Source of the DNA: Nannochloropsis oceanica
Taxonomy: Eukaryota > Sar > Eustigmatophyceae > Eustigmatales > Monodopsidaceae
Direction of reading: 5' to 3'
Length of the DNA: 64,000 nt
Assembly: GCA_004519485.1 (NCBI GenBank)
Contig: CP038128.1
Coordinates: 1,443,001-1,507,000 of the forward strand
Shown here: piece by piece, positions 44,895 through 55,292 of the stretch
Position numbering within the stretch: position 1 is the first letter of the stretch
How the letters are laid out: each line of letters opens with the position of its first letter
Made by a program: the position numbers and the translations under genes
The notes under the pieces: generated by a model
What the model was told of the DNA's origin: nothing
The model's database searches: none
What the model saw: the letters and a program-made list of their open reading frames with translations, nothing else

Positions 44895-45580
44895 GCACTT
44901 GGACAGCGACGAGGGGCAAGTCTGGGCTCCTTGGCGAAGAGGAAAGGATGACTGCAGAATGGCTGGGAGGACAGGCGACCCAATGGCAGATTTCACTCCT
45001 GTTGATGCGGTATTTGATGCAGATCTTTGACCTGCGTTAAGTTTTTTCACTGGCGTATAAGTAGCGTGAGGCTCTGAAATTTGCCTCCCTCCTCCCTCGT
45101 CTTCTGTCCAGACAAACCGAAAATTGCTGAGAGAAAGGCTTGTAGCTTTTTGCCAGCTCCAAAAAATTCTTTGACGTATGTTGCTTGAGTATATTTAAGA
45201 TGGAAAGCTCTTTAAGAGTGCTGCTGTCAGCGCTCACTCTTGTTGTTCGGGCATTGGTGTGAGGTGTTGAAACGGCTCGAAAGCAATGTTGCCAAGAGCG
45301 AGGCTCCGCATCGAGGCACCGTGTGACAGGCTCTTCACCTTCATTCGGCCGAGGCAAAAAGGCAGTAGGGTCGTTGACTTGTATGAAAGGGCTTTGCCCA
45401 TGTGACTAGCAGCAATACTGTTCCTGGTCTATGCATAAAGCTGCGCACCACCGGCACCATTTGTTTACAAATCTCTCACTTTTACGCAAACATTTCCGAC
45501 AGGGAAAACGAGCGAGATCACCAGCCAACTCCGTCATATCACGCCCCGAAGCCCAGCCCCACCCCTCCTCACCATCGATC
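44895..45580. promoter_or_regulatory. Divergent spacer between ENT and the plastid-protein gene
   Basis: About 690 bp between divergent starts, copied unchanged at 56704-57389. It contains no recognisable gene. An open frame on the minus strand (45037-45357) has no ATG start and no known content. Confidence 0.4.
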
Positions 45581-48466
45581 ATGCAACGCCTCGGCGGCCA
45601 TTGGCTCACGATGTTCCTAATCTCCGTCCACGCAGCGACTGCCTTCCTTATCCCGTCTTGTCCTTACACGTGCCTCGCGGGGCCCACCAGGGTTACCAGG
45701 ACGGCCGGCCGCCAAGGCGACCATTATCACCACTCCTTGTTAGATAGAAGACGGAAGCCCTACTCTTGGTCCTCCCTCGCCGCCACCACCTCCTCCTCCT
45801 CCTCCTCGGCACGCACGACAGTCGAGGGCCAGACGCCTGTCCTTCTTCGTGCCGACATATCAGGGTTGTCGCGTGAGCAAGCCGTCGCGTGGGTCCATGC
45901 TTGGTGCTCGCGATCCCTTCCTACTCCCCCGCCTTCCTCTCCTGCCTCCTCCTCCTCCTCTCCCTCACCTACCTCTGCCACTACCCGCCCCTTCGGCGGA
46001 CAAAGCAGCAGTACTACAGCATATGCCGCGGGCTTGCAGGCCCAGCCTGGGTTGCCCGTGGGTGGAACAAGTCTACCAATCTCCCCCTCCCTCACAGCCC
46101 AGGGGGCCCGCGTCGTGTGTCAAGGCCTGGGGCCCGCATTTTTGGACATCGAGGTACTTGGTGGCGGCGGAGGGGGGGGAGGAGGGACGGTGACGATGAT
46201 AGTGCTGCAGTGCATGAGCCAAGCACAGATGCAGCGGCATTCCACATCCATTCGCGGGCTTGCACGGGATACGGAGAAGGCGGTCCTGGAGAAGTTTAAG
46301 GTAGACTTGTCCCGGACTTTGGAAGGAGGAAGGGAGCGAGGAGTGAGTGTCTCGCTTTATACAGAGGAAGAAGCGGAGGCCATGGGTGCGGTGGGGGGGG
46401 CGGCAGCCGGACCGGTGCCCGCCGTGATGGACGTGGACGACGGGTACTTGTTGCTGGAAGACAAGGGCCTGAAGGAAAAGGACCAGGATGAACAGAAGGA
46501 GGAGAGCAGTGGCAACAGTCACGACAAGGCTGCGGAGGACGCGCGCCTGCGGGAACTGGTGGAAAGCCTGGGGTTGGCCGAGGCCCTGAACCTGGACGAC
46601 CTTGAAGGGAGAGGAGGGTACGCGGACCCGACCTCGCCATTTGCCCAGAAGGCGGTGGCGGCCTACGAGGCATTTGTGCAGGCTCAGAAGAAAGGCGAGG
46701 CGGAGGGAGGGGGCGACGTGGCCTCGGCGGTGGCTGGGATGGGGGAAGTGGTGCTCGACGACCTCGACGGGAGCGGGAAGGAAGGAGGGGTGACGCCGGA
46801 GGACGTGCGAGCTATGTTCGAAGGAGGGGTGCGGAGTGCCATGCAAGAGGCGAACCGAGTGGCAGCCAAGGGGCAGCGGCGGAAGCGAGTGCTGGCGGCC
46901 GTCAAGGAGGTGGCTCAGAGCAAAGAGAAGGAAGAGGAGGGAGGCGGAGGAGTGAAGGAGGGGTTGGTGACGCTGCAGATGATGTTTGAGGGCACGGGGC
47001 TGAAGGGTGGCCTGGACGTGCTGGCAGGACCACTGGGGGAGACGAGTGAGGACTTAGCGTCGTGGGAGAGGGACAGGGAGGGAGCGGGTGAGAAGGAAGG
47101 CGCGGTGCTCCAGAGCTTGGAGGAGGAGGAGGAGGAGGAAGACGATGAAGACGAGTGGGACGAGTCGCTGGGGGTCACGGGCGAGGCAGACCCTTTCGGT
47201 GACGTGGGGTGGGACGTGGCGGCGCGGTTTGACCTGCTGGTGCGGGAGCTGGAGGCGACAGTGGACTCGCCCGACCTACTGCCGGGCATAGCTAGCCAGT
47301 ACCACAACGTCTTCCTAAGCCGTCACTTCCTTGGGCTGATGAGAGCCAGGCTGGAGGCGTGCGAAGCGGCAGCAGGAGGCGAGGAGGAGGAGGAGGAGGG
47401 AGGCAGGTGGGGTGTTGGTCGGAGCGAGGTGACGGCGGCGACGCCTGTGGTGCTGGCGCGCATGGTGAGTTTCGCGGAGCAGTTGGTAGTGCAGGTGCAG
47501 GAGATGGGCCAGCTGTACGAGCTGCAGCAGCTGGACAAGATCAAGGCCATCTGTGCCGTGGCGGAGGAGGACATGAGCAAGCTCTCGGAGTACGTCTCGA
47601 GCCGCAAGGACGAGCTCGACGAGGACTTCGTGCGGTACCTGCAGTACCTGCTCGAGGCGGAAAAGGTGCGGCTGAAGGGGGCGGGTGTGGCGCGGCCGGA
47701 GCGGGAGCCGTCCAACTGGCTGATGATCCTGGAGATTGTCAAGAAGGGCGTCTACCACGAGATGGGCAAGGCGGTGCGCGACGACGTGAGCATGGTCCAC
47801 TTCATCACGCGCTTCGAGGAGGCCGACGAGCGCGAGCATCTGGCGCGTGCCCATATTGCACGCCTGGCGCCCTCCCAGGTCATCCCTTTCAAGCGGGTGG
47901 TGACGCAGATGGTCGACCACTTCGAGAGCCGCGTGAACGACCTGACCGAGGCCGAGCTGGCGCTGGCGGGTAAGGTGCTCGAGGTGGAGGATATCTTGGA
48001 GGAAGTGCACCCGGACTCGTCGCTTCTAGCACTTCTGCAGACCAAGGAGGGCGGGTTGGGGCTGGAGGCCTACAAAATGGGTGCTGAGACGCTGTTGCAC
48101 GACCCCCGCGAGTGGGACGACAGCGCGTTGGCTGGCCGGGAGGACGAGCTCTTTTCGCCTGAGTACTTGGCTGCCAAGTACGACCGCATCCTCAAACACT
48201 ACGGATTTACCGCTTCCGGTCAGGAAGGCCGGGGCATGGGGAACGTCGGGGAGGATGAAGAGAAGGAAGGGAAGGAGGATATCGAGCAGGAAAGGATACT
48301 TGGCGAGGGATCGGCAGGAGCAATTGGCCGGGGATCTGCCGGGACGTTGCCCGCTAATCTTGCCAAAACTGTAGCTGGGAAGGGCGGGGAGAAGGAAGAG
48401 GAGGTGGAGGAGACGGGGGGTTCCGGGAGCATTCTTGAGGCGCTTCAAGAAGAAGGTGTGCTGTAA
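45581..48466 (+). CDS. Large plastid-targeted protein of unknown function
   Basis: Intronless, about 961 codons, ATG 45581-45583, stop TAA. I do not recognise a domain. The N-terminus is a signal peptide ending AATAF (A-x-A/F), followed by a basic Ser/Thr-rich transit stretch (RTAGRQGDHYHH, LDRRRKPYSWSSLAATT), so import into a secondary plastid is likely. The first third has a compact segment (TPVLLRADISGLSREQAVAW and ARVVCQGLGPAFLDIEVLGG) with a poly-Gly run. The middle is acidic and repetitive (Glu/Gly-rich). The last third (about 560-860) is strongly helical and looks conserved: YELQQLDKIKAICAVAEEDM, NWLMILEIVKKGVYHEMGKA, MVHFITRFEEADEREHLARA and ELALAGKVLEVEDILEEVHP. The GC-rich third-codon use fits a real gene. 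A truncated copy of its first 59 codons sits at the telomere (57390). Confidence 0.8.
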   Translation: MQRLGGHWLTMFLISVHAATAFLIPSCPYTCLAGPTRVTRTAGRQGDHYHHSLLDRRRKPYSWSSLAATTSSSSSSARTTVEGQTPVLLRADISGLSREQAVAWVHAWCSRSLPTPPPSSPASSSSSPSPTSATTRPFGGQSSSTTAYAAGLQAQPGLPVGGTSLPISPSLTAQGARVVCQGLGPAFLDIEVLGGGGGGGGGTVTMIVLQCMSQAQMQRHSTSIRGLARDTEKAVLEKFKVDLSRTLEGGRERGVSVSLYTEEEAEAMGAVGGAAAGPVPAVMDVDDGYLLLEDKGLKEKDQDEQKEESSGNSHDKAAEDARLRELVESLGLAEALNLDDLEGRGGYADPTSPFAQKAVAAYEAFVQAQKKGEAEGGGDVASAVAGMGEVVLDDLDGSGKEGGVTPEDVRAMFEGGVRSAMQEANRVAAKGQRRKRVLAAVKEVAQSKEKEEEGGGGVKEGLVTLQMMFEGTGLKGGLDVLAGPLGETSEDLASWERDREGAGEKEGAVLQSLEEEEEEEDDEDEWDESLGVTGEADPFGDVGWDVAARFDLLVRELEATVDSPDLLPGIASQYHNVFLSRHFLGLMRARLEACEAAAGGEEEEEEGGRWGVGRSEVTAATPVVLARMVSFAEQLVVQVQEMGQLYELQQLDKIKAICAVAEEDMSKLSEYVSSRKDELDEDFVRYLQYLLEAEKVRLKGAGVARPEREPSNWLMILEIVKKGVYHEMGKAVRDDVSMVHFITRFEEADEREHLARAHIARLAPSQVIPFKRVVTQMVDHFESRVNDLTEAELALAGKVLEVEDILEEVHPDSSLLALLQTKEGGLGLEAYKMGAETLLHDPREWDDSALAGREDELFSPEYLAAKYDRILKHYGFTASGQEGRGMGNVGEDEEKEGKEDIEQERILGEGSAGAIGRGSAGTLPANLAKTVAGKGGEKEEEVEETGGSGSILEALQEEGVL

Positions 48467-49001
48467 ATAAAATCTATCAAAGTAAACAAGTGACGAATTC
48501 GCGGATGGGCTTCATTTATTGCATGTTTTCTTCCTATTTGAGGGAATTCACTGTCTCAGGGGTAGAGGAAAGGATAAGATTTAAGGGGGAAGGAAACGTG
48601 TCTTTAAAGCTCTTTTCCTCTGTCTTTTTTTCCAGTCCCTGCCTTTTAAAGCAACCATGTGCTCACCCACATGAGAGAGGAAAGTTGGGGGGTATGCTCT
48701 CCAATGGAGTTCGAATTCAATTTATTTTCCAAAGACTCCGTAATAACTTCGGTCTTCTAGACTATCAAGTACGCATTTGCCTAGGAGGTGGACTTCCTAC
48801 GGTGAAAGGCATGACGTTTGATCAAGTCAGTGTGTTGTCAAGCTCGTAAGCCCCTCGTTTTCACGTTCCCATCTCTCGTCCCCTTCAACAAATTGATGTG
48901 AGATGATCCATTAATTCATCATGTCCTACCCTGGCAACTCACCAGCTTACTCTACCACTATGCATGCCCCATGCGGCCAGTAGACAACGCTATCCCACAA
49001 C
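48467..49001. other. Spacer before the PX-domain gene
   Basis: About 535 bp, AT-richer, holding the 3' end of the plastid-protein gene and the promoter of the PX gene. Nothing else was seen. Confidence 0.45.
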
Positions 49002-50480
49002 ATGGGCGTTGGATTGGAGTCATCGACTTCATCCCGCCGACCAGATGAGAAAGCAAACGCTCCACATCAAGATTCAGCAGACGCTGCGGACGTCTGCCAC
49101 GACCACCTCCGCAGCCAGAGCGTTCACAGCTCGGGCAGCTCTGGCAGTTGCGATGGCAGTAGTCCTCCACGTCGGAGCAGCCTAGGCTCGACGTCGTCGA
49201 AACAGGAGGCGAGGGAGAGAGAAGGCAAGGAAAAAGGGCGGGGCCAAGCAAATAGTCTCCTCGGCGTACAAGGCCGCTTGACTGGCGAGCTCATCAAGCC
49301 TCCCGACGCGCACCGCGAATCTCTCTTCGCGCCCTTTTACGCTTCGGATGCAGCAGGCCCACCTGCCAAGAAGCCGCCCTCCTATTTGGCCTCTGCCGAC
49401 GGTGGGGCGAAGGAGGAAACGTGGTGGATGAAGGATGGAGGAGGGAGCGGAGGGGATGAGGAAGGAAACATGGACGAGAGTTTGACAGCACGCTTGCGGC
49501 GGCACACGCGGGAAGTGGCGAATTTAAAGACTAAAGAGGAGAGGAAGGTGCCGCAGAGGGAAAGCAATGGCGGAGATGGAGTGGACAGAGGGAGAAGAGG
49601 GGGAGTCGACGAGATCCAGGACGAAGGGCGGGAGAAGGGAGGAAGAGGAGAACAGAACGACAAGGGGGAAAGGGATACCGGATTGAGAAGAGCTGAACAG
49701 GGAGCGGCAATGCCCTTGCTGGTGCAACACCGTCAGCAAGAGCCTGTGACCCATTCCCACCCTGAACCCTCCCCCTCTACCCTCTCTTTAGCTCCCTCCC
49801 TCTCCATCCCCTCGTCGAATCTCCCAAAGTATACCATCACAGTGGTCCCTTGGCAAAGGGCTTCATCGATCTCTTATCCCTCATCGACTCGTCATGCCTC
49901 ATCTGGCTGCCTGGGGCTCTTCCGCTGCACGAGCACTTGGAGCCATGCCTTCCCCTCGACCTCCTTCCCTCCCTCTTCCTTCATAACCTATAAAATCACA
50001 CTTACCCTCGGTGACTCTTTCTCTTTTCCGCTGACATCCTGCTTTTCGTCTTCCCCCTCATTCGTTACCCCTCCCTCGTCCTCCCCGACCTTCGTCCAGC
50101 CCTCCAGCGCCATCCCGGTTCCCCGCACTCACACTACTATAAAGCGCTACTCGGAGCTCCTGCGTTACCACCGTCTTTGGTGCGAGCAGAGACTTGTGCC
50201 ACGATCCCTCAAGGCCAAATTTCCGCCCAAAACTCTGCTGCCGCCGACGATGACGATGGGCACAGTCAGGACGGTGGGGCCCGTTGGGCGAATGGACGGA
50301 GATGGTGAGGCAGGTGAGGCATCCAGCAGCACCCTGAAGAGGGCCTACAAGCTGCAGCTCTATTTTCAAGCCTTGCTAGACTTGAAAGAGGAAGGGACAG
50401 AGGAAGGAAGGATGCAGGGAGGCAATTTGGTGGAATCGCCTTTGTTCTGGGCTATGTTTGCTGCCAGCGGGCCAGAATAG
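49002..50480 (+). CDS. PX-domain (phosphoinositide-binding) protein
   Basis: Intronless, 492 codons, ATG 49002-49004, stop TAG 50478-50480. The first 270 residues are Ser/Gly/Glu/Arg-rich and disordered. From about residue 270 a PX domain can be read: KYTITVVPWQRASS, SFITYKITLTLGDSF, a Ser/Pro-rich loop, TIKRYSELLRYHRLWCEQRL (the R-Y-S-E/F core with the phosphoinositide-binding Arg), LKAKFPPKTLLP (the PPK loop), then RAYKLQLYFQALLDL and SPLFWAMFA at the end. PX proteins sort to endosomal or vacuolar membranes. There is no BAR or other domain after it. The inserts make the domain longer than usual. It is the single-copy gene that separates the two copies of the repeat unit. Confidence 0.75.
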   Translation: MGVGLESSTSSRRPDEKANAPHQDSADAADVCHDHLRSQSVHSSGSSGSCDGSSPPRRSSLGSTSSKQEAREREGKEKGRGQANSLLGVQGRLTGELIKPPDAHRESLFAPFYASDAAGPPAKKPPSYLASADGGAKEETWWMKDGGGSGGDEEGNMDESLTARLRRHTREVANLKTKEERKVPQRESNGGDGVDRGRRGGVDEIQDEGREKGGRGEQNDKGERDTGLRRAEQGAAMPLLVQHRQQEPVTHSHPEPSPSTLSLAPSLSIPSSNLPKYTITVVPWQRASSISYPSSTRHASSGCLGLFRCTSTWSHAFPSTSFPPSSFITYKITLTLGDSFSFPLTSCFSSSPSFVTPPSSSPTFVQPSSAIPVPRTHTTIKRYSELLRYHRLWCEQRLVPRSLKAKFPPKTLLPPTMTMGTVRTVGPVGRMDGDGEAGEASSSTLKRAYKLQLYFQALLDLKEEGTEEGRMQGGNLVESPLFWAMFAASGPE

Positions 50481-51052
50481 TTGGGGATATGATGATTTGC
50501 GGGGCAGATCACCAGGAAAAAGAGAAAGGGAATGTAGCATAACAAAGTGATGGAGATCATATTTATTTGTGCCACACCTGGACGCAGCAGAGGTAAATGA
50601 AATGATTCAATCGCGCGACCTCAAAGAATATCTACCCAGAAGCAGACAGTCAAGGGGCATATGGAGGCTTCTGCCGAGGAGGTGAATAGTAGGGAAAAAG
50701 GAGCAAAATTTGAGAAAGACCAAAATAATATCTTGAGGATGGAATGGAAGGTCGGGAGCGGTGCGCTCTTACACTCCCTCCCGCTTGCCTTTACCTGCAC
50801 ACTTCCCCTTTCCTCTCATTCCCTTCCTATTTATTGAACACTACACTGCCTTATGCGCGGAAGTGGGAAAGATGTATCGCTACGCCTGGCCACATCCACC
50901 ACTCATTTCCATGTCACAATGTGCTGATGCCATTGAGCACTAATGCCACCATCACCAGTGGTAGAACATCACCACCACCGGCTGCAGCAACGGCTGCTGC
51001 TGCAGCAGCAGCAGCAGCTGCAGTGGCGGCGGCGGCGGCAGAAGCAGCGGCA
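50481..51052. other. Spacer with GCA/GCG triplet repeats
   Basis: No gene was recognised. The right end (about 50985-51060) is a run of GCA, GCT and GCG triplets, at whose edge homology with copy A begins. Confidence 0.5.
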
Positions 51053-51060
51053 GCAGCTTC
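50985..51060 (+). repeat. GCA/GCG triplet repeat at the left edge of repeat unit B
   Basis: Imperfect GCN triplets such as TGCAGCAGCAGCAGC and GGCGGCGGCGG. The run touches the left boundary of copy B (AGCAGCTTCT), so it may have taken part in the recombination that made the copy. Confidence 0.8.
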
Positions 51061-51287
51061 TGGACATACTCTATAGCGGATCTTGACTTTGTTTTGTCCT
51101 GGTTTCGATTTGAGAAGAACTATATTTTGTAGAGGAGCCCGTTAAAAAATACGAACCGAAGAACCAGACCCGACAGATCAACCGGAAACCACAAAACCAA
51201 AATAATAAACCAGACACCACAAAACCAAAAGAATAAACCAAAAAGCAATCCTCGTGCTCGATTATCCATTATTTGTGTGAGAGAGAG

Positions 51288-51290
<3 letters not shown>

Positions 51291-51324
<34 letters not shown>
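51291..51324 (+). repeat. (GT)n microsatellite
   Basis: Seventeen GT units preceded by a short GA run. Copy A has no such expansion at the matching place (about 39135-39150), so it arose after the copies separated. Confidence 0.9.
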
Positions 51325-51328
<4 letters not shown>

Positions 51329-51493
51329 CTCCCATTCCTCTTGTGTCTGTTTGTTTGTCAAGGTCTTTGGTTGTCCTCTCATGGGCCATGGCACCCCGCC
51401 TTGCAGGCCCGACCTCTCCGGTGCCGGATAAGTCTCTTGCGTTCGTTTCTGTGGCGGCGCGCACCGTGTTTCTCCTCGACTCGCATTTCTGCA

Positions 51494-51726
51494 GCGGAAT
51501 GTCCCTCTCGCTCATCCTCTTGTCATTACCACGCACATCTTTAAGGCTCTGCGACAATTTAATCTACTCTCCTTGTCTTACTGAAATTTGCTTGGGGGGG
51601 AAATTTCGAAGCGGAATGTCCCTCTCGCTCATCCTCTTGTCATTACCACCCACATCTTCAAGACCCTGCGACAACTTAATGTCAACTTTACTATCATATA
51701 GTCTTACTGAAATTTGCTTGGGGGGG
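51494..51726 (+). repeat. Local tandem duplication of about 110 bp, copy B only
   Basis: Two units each run from GCGGAATGTCCCTCTCG to CTTGGGGGGG (51494-51600 and 51611-51726), with several differences. The matching place in copy A (around 39350-39425) has one diverged unit. Confidence 0.85.
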
Positions 51727-52362
51727 ATGAATGGCAATGCAGGGCGTCGTTGAGGGCCCATGTGGCGGCCATACGCATCCGTCGAAGTCCCTAGTCCGCC
51801 AGAGTCTACCATCTGTTTGCATCTCTCCGCACCCATGTATTGTACTGGCCTCTCAATTTCTCTGGGGGCTTGGATCTCAGTGCTCTCTGCATGCAGACAC
51901 GTGCCCTGTCCGTGAGGAAGGGAGCCTTGGCTGCCCCTCAAAAAGCCTTCCGCGACCACCAGGCCAATGCGATGGCATCTAGCGTCTGCGCCCCTCTCCG
52001 CTCTTGTCTCGACATAATGCACCCATGCGCTCATTCTCCAAGCAGACACCAGATCATATACGACAATTCACCCGCAGCACTCTTTCCCAACCCAACGATC
52101 CACTTTCCTGCGATGTCTTCGATGCGTCTGAACTCGTCTCTCCACCTTGGCCCACTTAAATAAGCCTAAGCATGGGGCCTCTTGAGTGGGACGGCGACTA
52201 GCAGCATAAACCTACATCTAGTAGGCTGTTGCAAGAGACTCCTTTCGGCATGCTGGTTTGCGTCAAACCCCCTCGAGCACACACACCTCATCCCCCTTCT
52301 TCCTTCCTCTCCCCCACCCTCCTCCCACCATTACAGCCAACTAGCTTCCCCCGTAAAACACC

Positions 52363-52926
52363 ATGCATCGCGCCCTTTCTCTGCTTGCCCTCGGCATCAC
52401 CCTCGCCCTGACAGCGGCTCAGCCGATGTTGACCCTCACCTCCATTAAGGCAGTCGACTCGACAAGCAACAATCAGGACAAATGGAGCATGAAGGGCTTC
52501 CTCAACGATCCTGATGCCGATTTAATCTCGACCATCGCCGATGAGGGCTTGAGCGCGGACCTTGTAAACAGTGACGATCTTCTTGTGAGTGATGTGACAT
52601 TTGCCGCGGCTGCTTGTAGAGACCTCAGCAACGGCAGGGGAGTCCTTTGCAAGGATGCGGGCGCCCGTATCTCGTTCAAGAGGACGAAGAGGGTACCGCA
52701 TGAGGCCAAGGTGAAGGCGATGAAGAACCACAACAAGACGGACAGCGCTTCTTCCTACTACAGTGTGTCGGGTGTTTTCCGCCGTCAGCAATTCGAGAAC
52801 ACTATCTCTAACTCAGCGAATCTATCAGGAAGTCTTGGCAACAACCAGGCATTTACTGACGAGCCCACACTCTCTAACTGCAGGAAGAAGGGGGGTGCCA
52901 GGACCACCAAGCTCTTCTGCCAGTAA
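52363..52926 (+). CDS. Small secreted protein with four C-terminal-half cysteines, copy B
   Basis: 187 codons, ATG 52363-52365, stop TAA. Paralogue of 40539-41117, with the same signal peptide, the same first Cys pair (CRDLSNGRGVL-C) and the same C-terminal pair. The central region is almost unchanged except K/R at FKRTKR. It differs in two short places: the acidic segment after DEGL (SADLVNSDDLLVSDVTF here, longer and more Asp-rich in A) and the segment before the last Cys pair (SGSLGNNQAFTDEP here, AATSTTQLGAED in A). The 15-bp length difference keeps the frame, which argues that both genes are under selection for a working protein. The family and function are unknown. Confidence 0.7.
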   Translation: MHRALSLLALGITLALTAAQPMLTLTSIKAVDSTSNNQDKWSMKGFLNDPDADLISTIADEGLSADLVNSDDLLVSDVTFAAAACRDLSNGRGVLCKDAGARISFKRTKRVPHEAKVKAMKNHNKTDSASSYYSVSGVFRRQQFENTISNSANLSGSLGNNQAFTDEPTLSNCRKKGGARTTKLFCQ

Positions 52927-53454
52927 ATGCCATCGCATTGAGGTCGGGCCTGCACTCGGCGCTCGACTCACCGGCAAGAGACCCTCCACGTCCTGCCTCT
53001 TGTATATCTATGTGTGACTGTGTCTTGTATGCCCGCTCAGGTTGGAAGCCCTCCAGTTTCCGTTCCTGACGCGTCGGTTTGTCCATGTGCGTAAACAGTG
53101 TTCTTGTTTGATGTGTTGTGCATGTGTTGTGCTGTGTATGTGTCCCATCTCCTCTCTCGAGCCCTTCTCGTGTTGTATGCTTGTATTCCCCGGACGGCCC
53201 CAGAGAGCCAAGTCTCGGAGTTTGATCTTTGGTGCCTGAAGTTCAACTCTGTCAATATTCCAAAAGAAGGACAGGCCTTTCGCAGGCGATTATTTGCGAA
53301 ATAAAATCTGCTTATAAAATGACAATACTCCATTTCTTTTGGTCGCCGTACGTAAGTTTGAATTTTCTATAGGTAGACTTTGCCCTCTGGGCATTCGATG
53401 GGGTAGGTGAAGACTAGCCCATCGAAAGGCTTCTAGCACCAGCATCGTCGTCAA

Positions 53455-54627
53455 GCATGAGGAGCACGGGGAGCAGGAGGAGCAGGAGGAGAAAGTGCAA
53501 GAGGAGAAAAAAACGCAGAAGGAGGATAAGAGGAGAAATAGATTCAAGAGGGACGACGAGGACGAGGAGACGGAGACAGACTGTAAGCAGCAGCATTAGC
53601 AGCAAGGAAAAGAAACGCAGGAGGAGGAGCAGGAGGACGAGGAAGAGGTCAAGGAGAAAGACGAAGAGGAGGAAGAGGAGTTGGTGGTGGAAAAGGAAGA
53701 AGAGAAGGGGTACGAGGATGAAGTCGCGGTGAAGGAGAGGAGGTGCTCGAAGAGGTGCAGGAGGAGGAGCAGCGTTAGTAAAGAATACCAGGAGAAATAG
53801 TAGTAGGAGGAGGAGGAGCACAAGGAGAAGCAAGAAGATGAAACGGACGAAGAAGATGAGGAAGAGCAGGAGGAGAAGGAGTAATCCGAGGAGGAAGAGG
53901 GCGAGGAGGAGGAGGGGGAGGAGTAGGAGGAGGAGGAGGAGGGGAGGAAGATCAGAATGAGTGCCGATTTTATACTTGACGCCATTCCTACTTCATTTAC
54001 ACGATTGTTACCATCAAGAGGTGGAGGAAGAGGGAGAGGAATTGAAAAAGGAAGAAGAAGAAGGAAAACAAGAAGGAGAAGAGGAAGAACAAGAAGAAGA
54101 GGAAGAAGAAGGAGAAGAAGAAGAAGAAGAAGGGGAAGATGATGAAGAAGAAGAAAAAGAAGAAGAAAAAGAAGAGAAAGAAGAAAAAGAAGAAGAAGCA
54201 GAAGAATGAGGAGGAGAAGGAGGAGGAAGAAGGGGGGGGAGGAGGAGGAGGAGAAGGAGGAGGAGGGAGAGGAGGAGGAAGAGATGAAGAGGTGGTGATG
54301 GAAGAGATGGAGGCAGTTGAAGAGGATGTGGCGCTTTAAGAAGAGGAGCAGGAGCAGGAGCAGCAAAAGCAGGAAGAGCAGGAGAAGAAATATAAAGAAA
54401 AGGAAGCGGGGGAAGAGAAGGAGCAGGAAGAGCAGGCCTAGGAGAGTAGGAGGATCAGTAGGCGAAAGACCAGGAGGAGGAGCAAAAGCTAGAAAATGAG
54501 TGGAGGAGAAGAGGAGGAAGAGGAGACGTTGGAGGAGGAGAAGGAAAAGATGGAAGAGGAGGCACAGAAGGAGGAAGATGAGGAGGAGTGCGGGTGGAAG
54601 AGGAGAATGTCGTCGAAGAGGATGAAG
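53455..54627 (+). repeat. Long purine-rich (G/A) tract, copy B
   Basis: Counterpart of 41646-42818. I noticed one difference (AAAAAG at 54169 versus AAAATG in A). Keeping such a slippage-prone tract this similar argues for very recent duplication or gene conversion. Confidence 0.9.
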
Positions 54628-55292
54628 GAGGAGGGAAACGGAAAACAGGAGAGAGGCGGTAAAGTTTGTCAAGCTAGTAGGGAGATCTTTGCAAGAAATC
54701 GACCGTATCTCCTGCACGGTGCTGCCCGAGGGGGAGCCATGAGGTGATAAAAAGTGTGAAGAAGAAGAAGAAGAAGAAAAAGAAGAAAAAGAAGACGACG
54801 AATAATATACAAGCAAGAAGATTGACCGGTAGTAAAAGCAATGGCGTCTTTCTTTTCAGTGATGGAGTCTTCTTGTTGTCTTTCTCTGCCGTCATTCTAC
54901 TCCATTATACCAAGATGAGCCAATGTAGATGTTACACGTTTCAGTCACAGAAATCTACAAGTAGTCCGAAGAGAGTCCCTTTTCTACCTCAATGCCTTGG
55001 ACTTTATTTTCTCGTCCCGGCACTTTACAATCCAGGTAATGACAACAGAAACCATCGTCAAGTTCTCTTCATGCTACGGTGCTCAGGAAAAGCCCAAGTC
55101 AACAAGAAAAAGACTGCAGATCACGGCCACAAAGCATGCGGATTGGAAGTGGAGGTTCATGACGCTGCCCGCATGCGCCTGATAGGCTTTGCAGTGGTCG
55201 ACCGTCTTAGCCGCGTACTCGTACGAGAGGACGACGAGGTAGCCAGACAAAAGGGCGAAGACGGCGACCAGAAGGGTCACAAACACGTCCGA
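54628..55292 (+). repeat. Direct repeat F3 (copy of F2)
   Basis: Same structure as F2: broken lumenal-gene 3' fragment (54628-54740) followed by the intact ENT 3' end. It was carried along in the duplication of the unit. Confidence 0.85.

Larger units (their letters stand above)
38813..45757 (+). repeat. Subtelomeric repeat unit, copy A
   Basis: This unit is homologous in the same orientation to 51053-57566 (copy B). From about 38813 to 41050 the two copies are recognisably related but diverged, with indels. From about 41107 to 45757 they match at a constant offset of 11,809 bp, and by reading I noticed a single difference (near 42360/54169). The unit holds the secreted-protein gene, purine tract, F2, ENT gene and the start of the plastid-protein gene. 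Confidence 0.9.
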
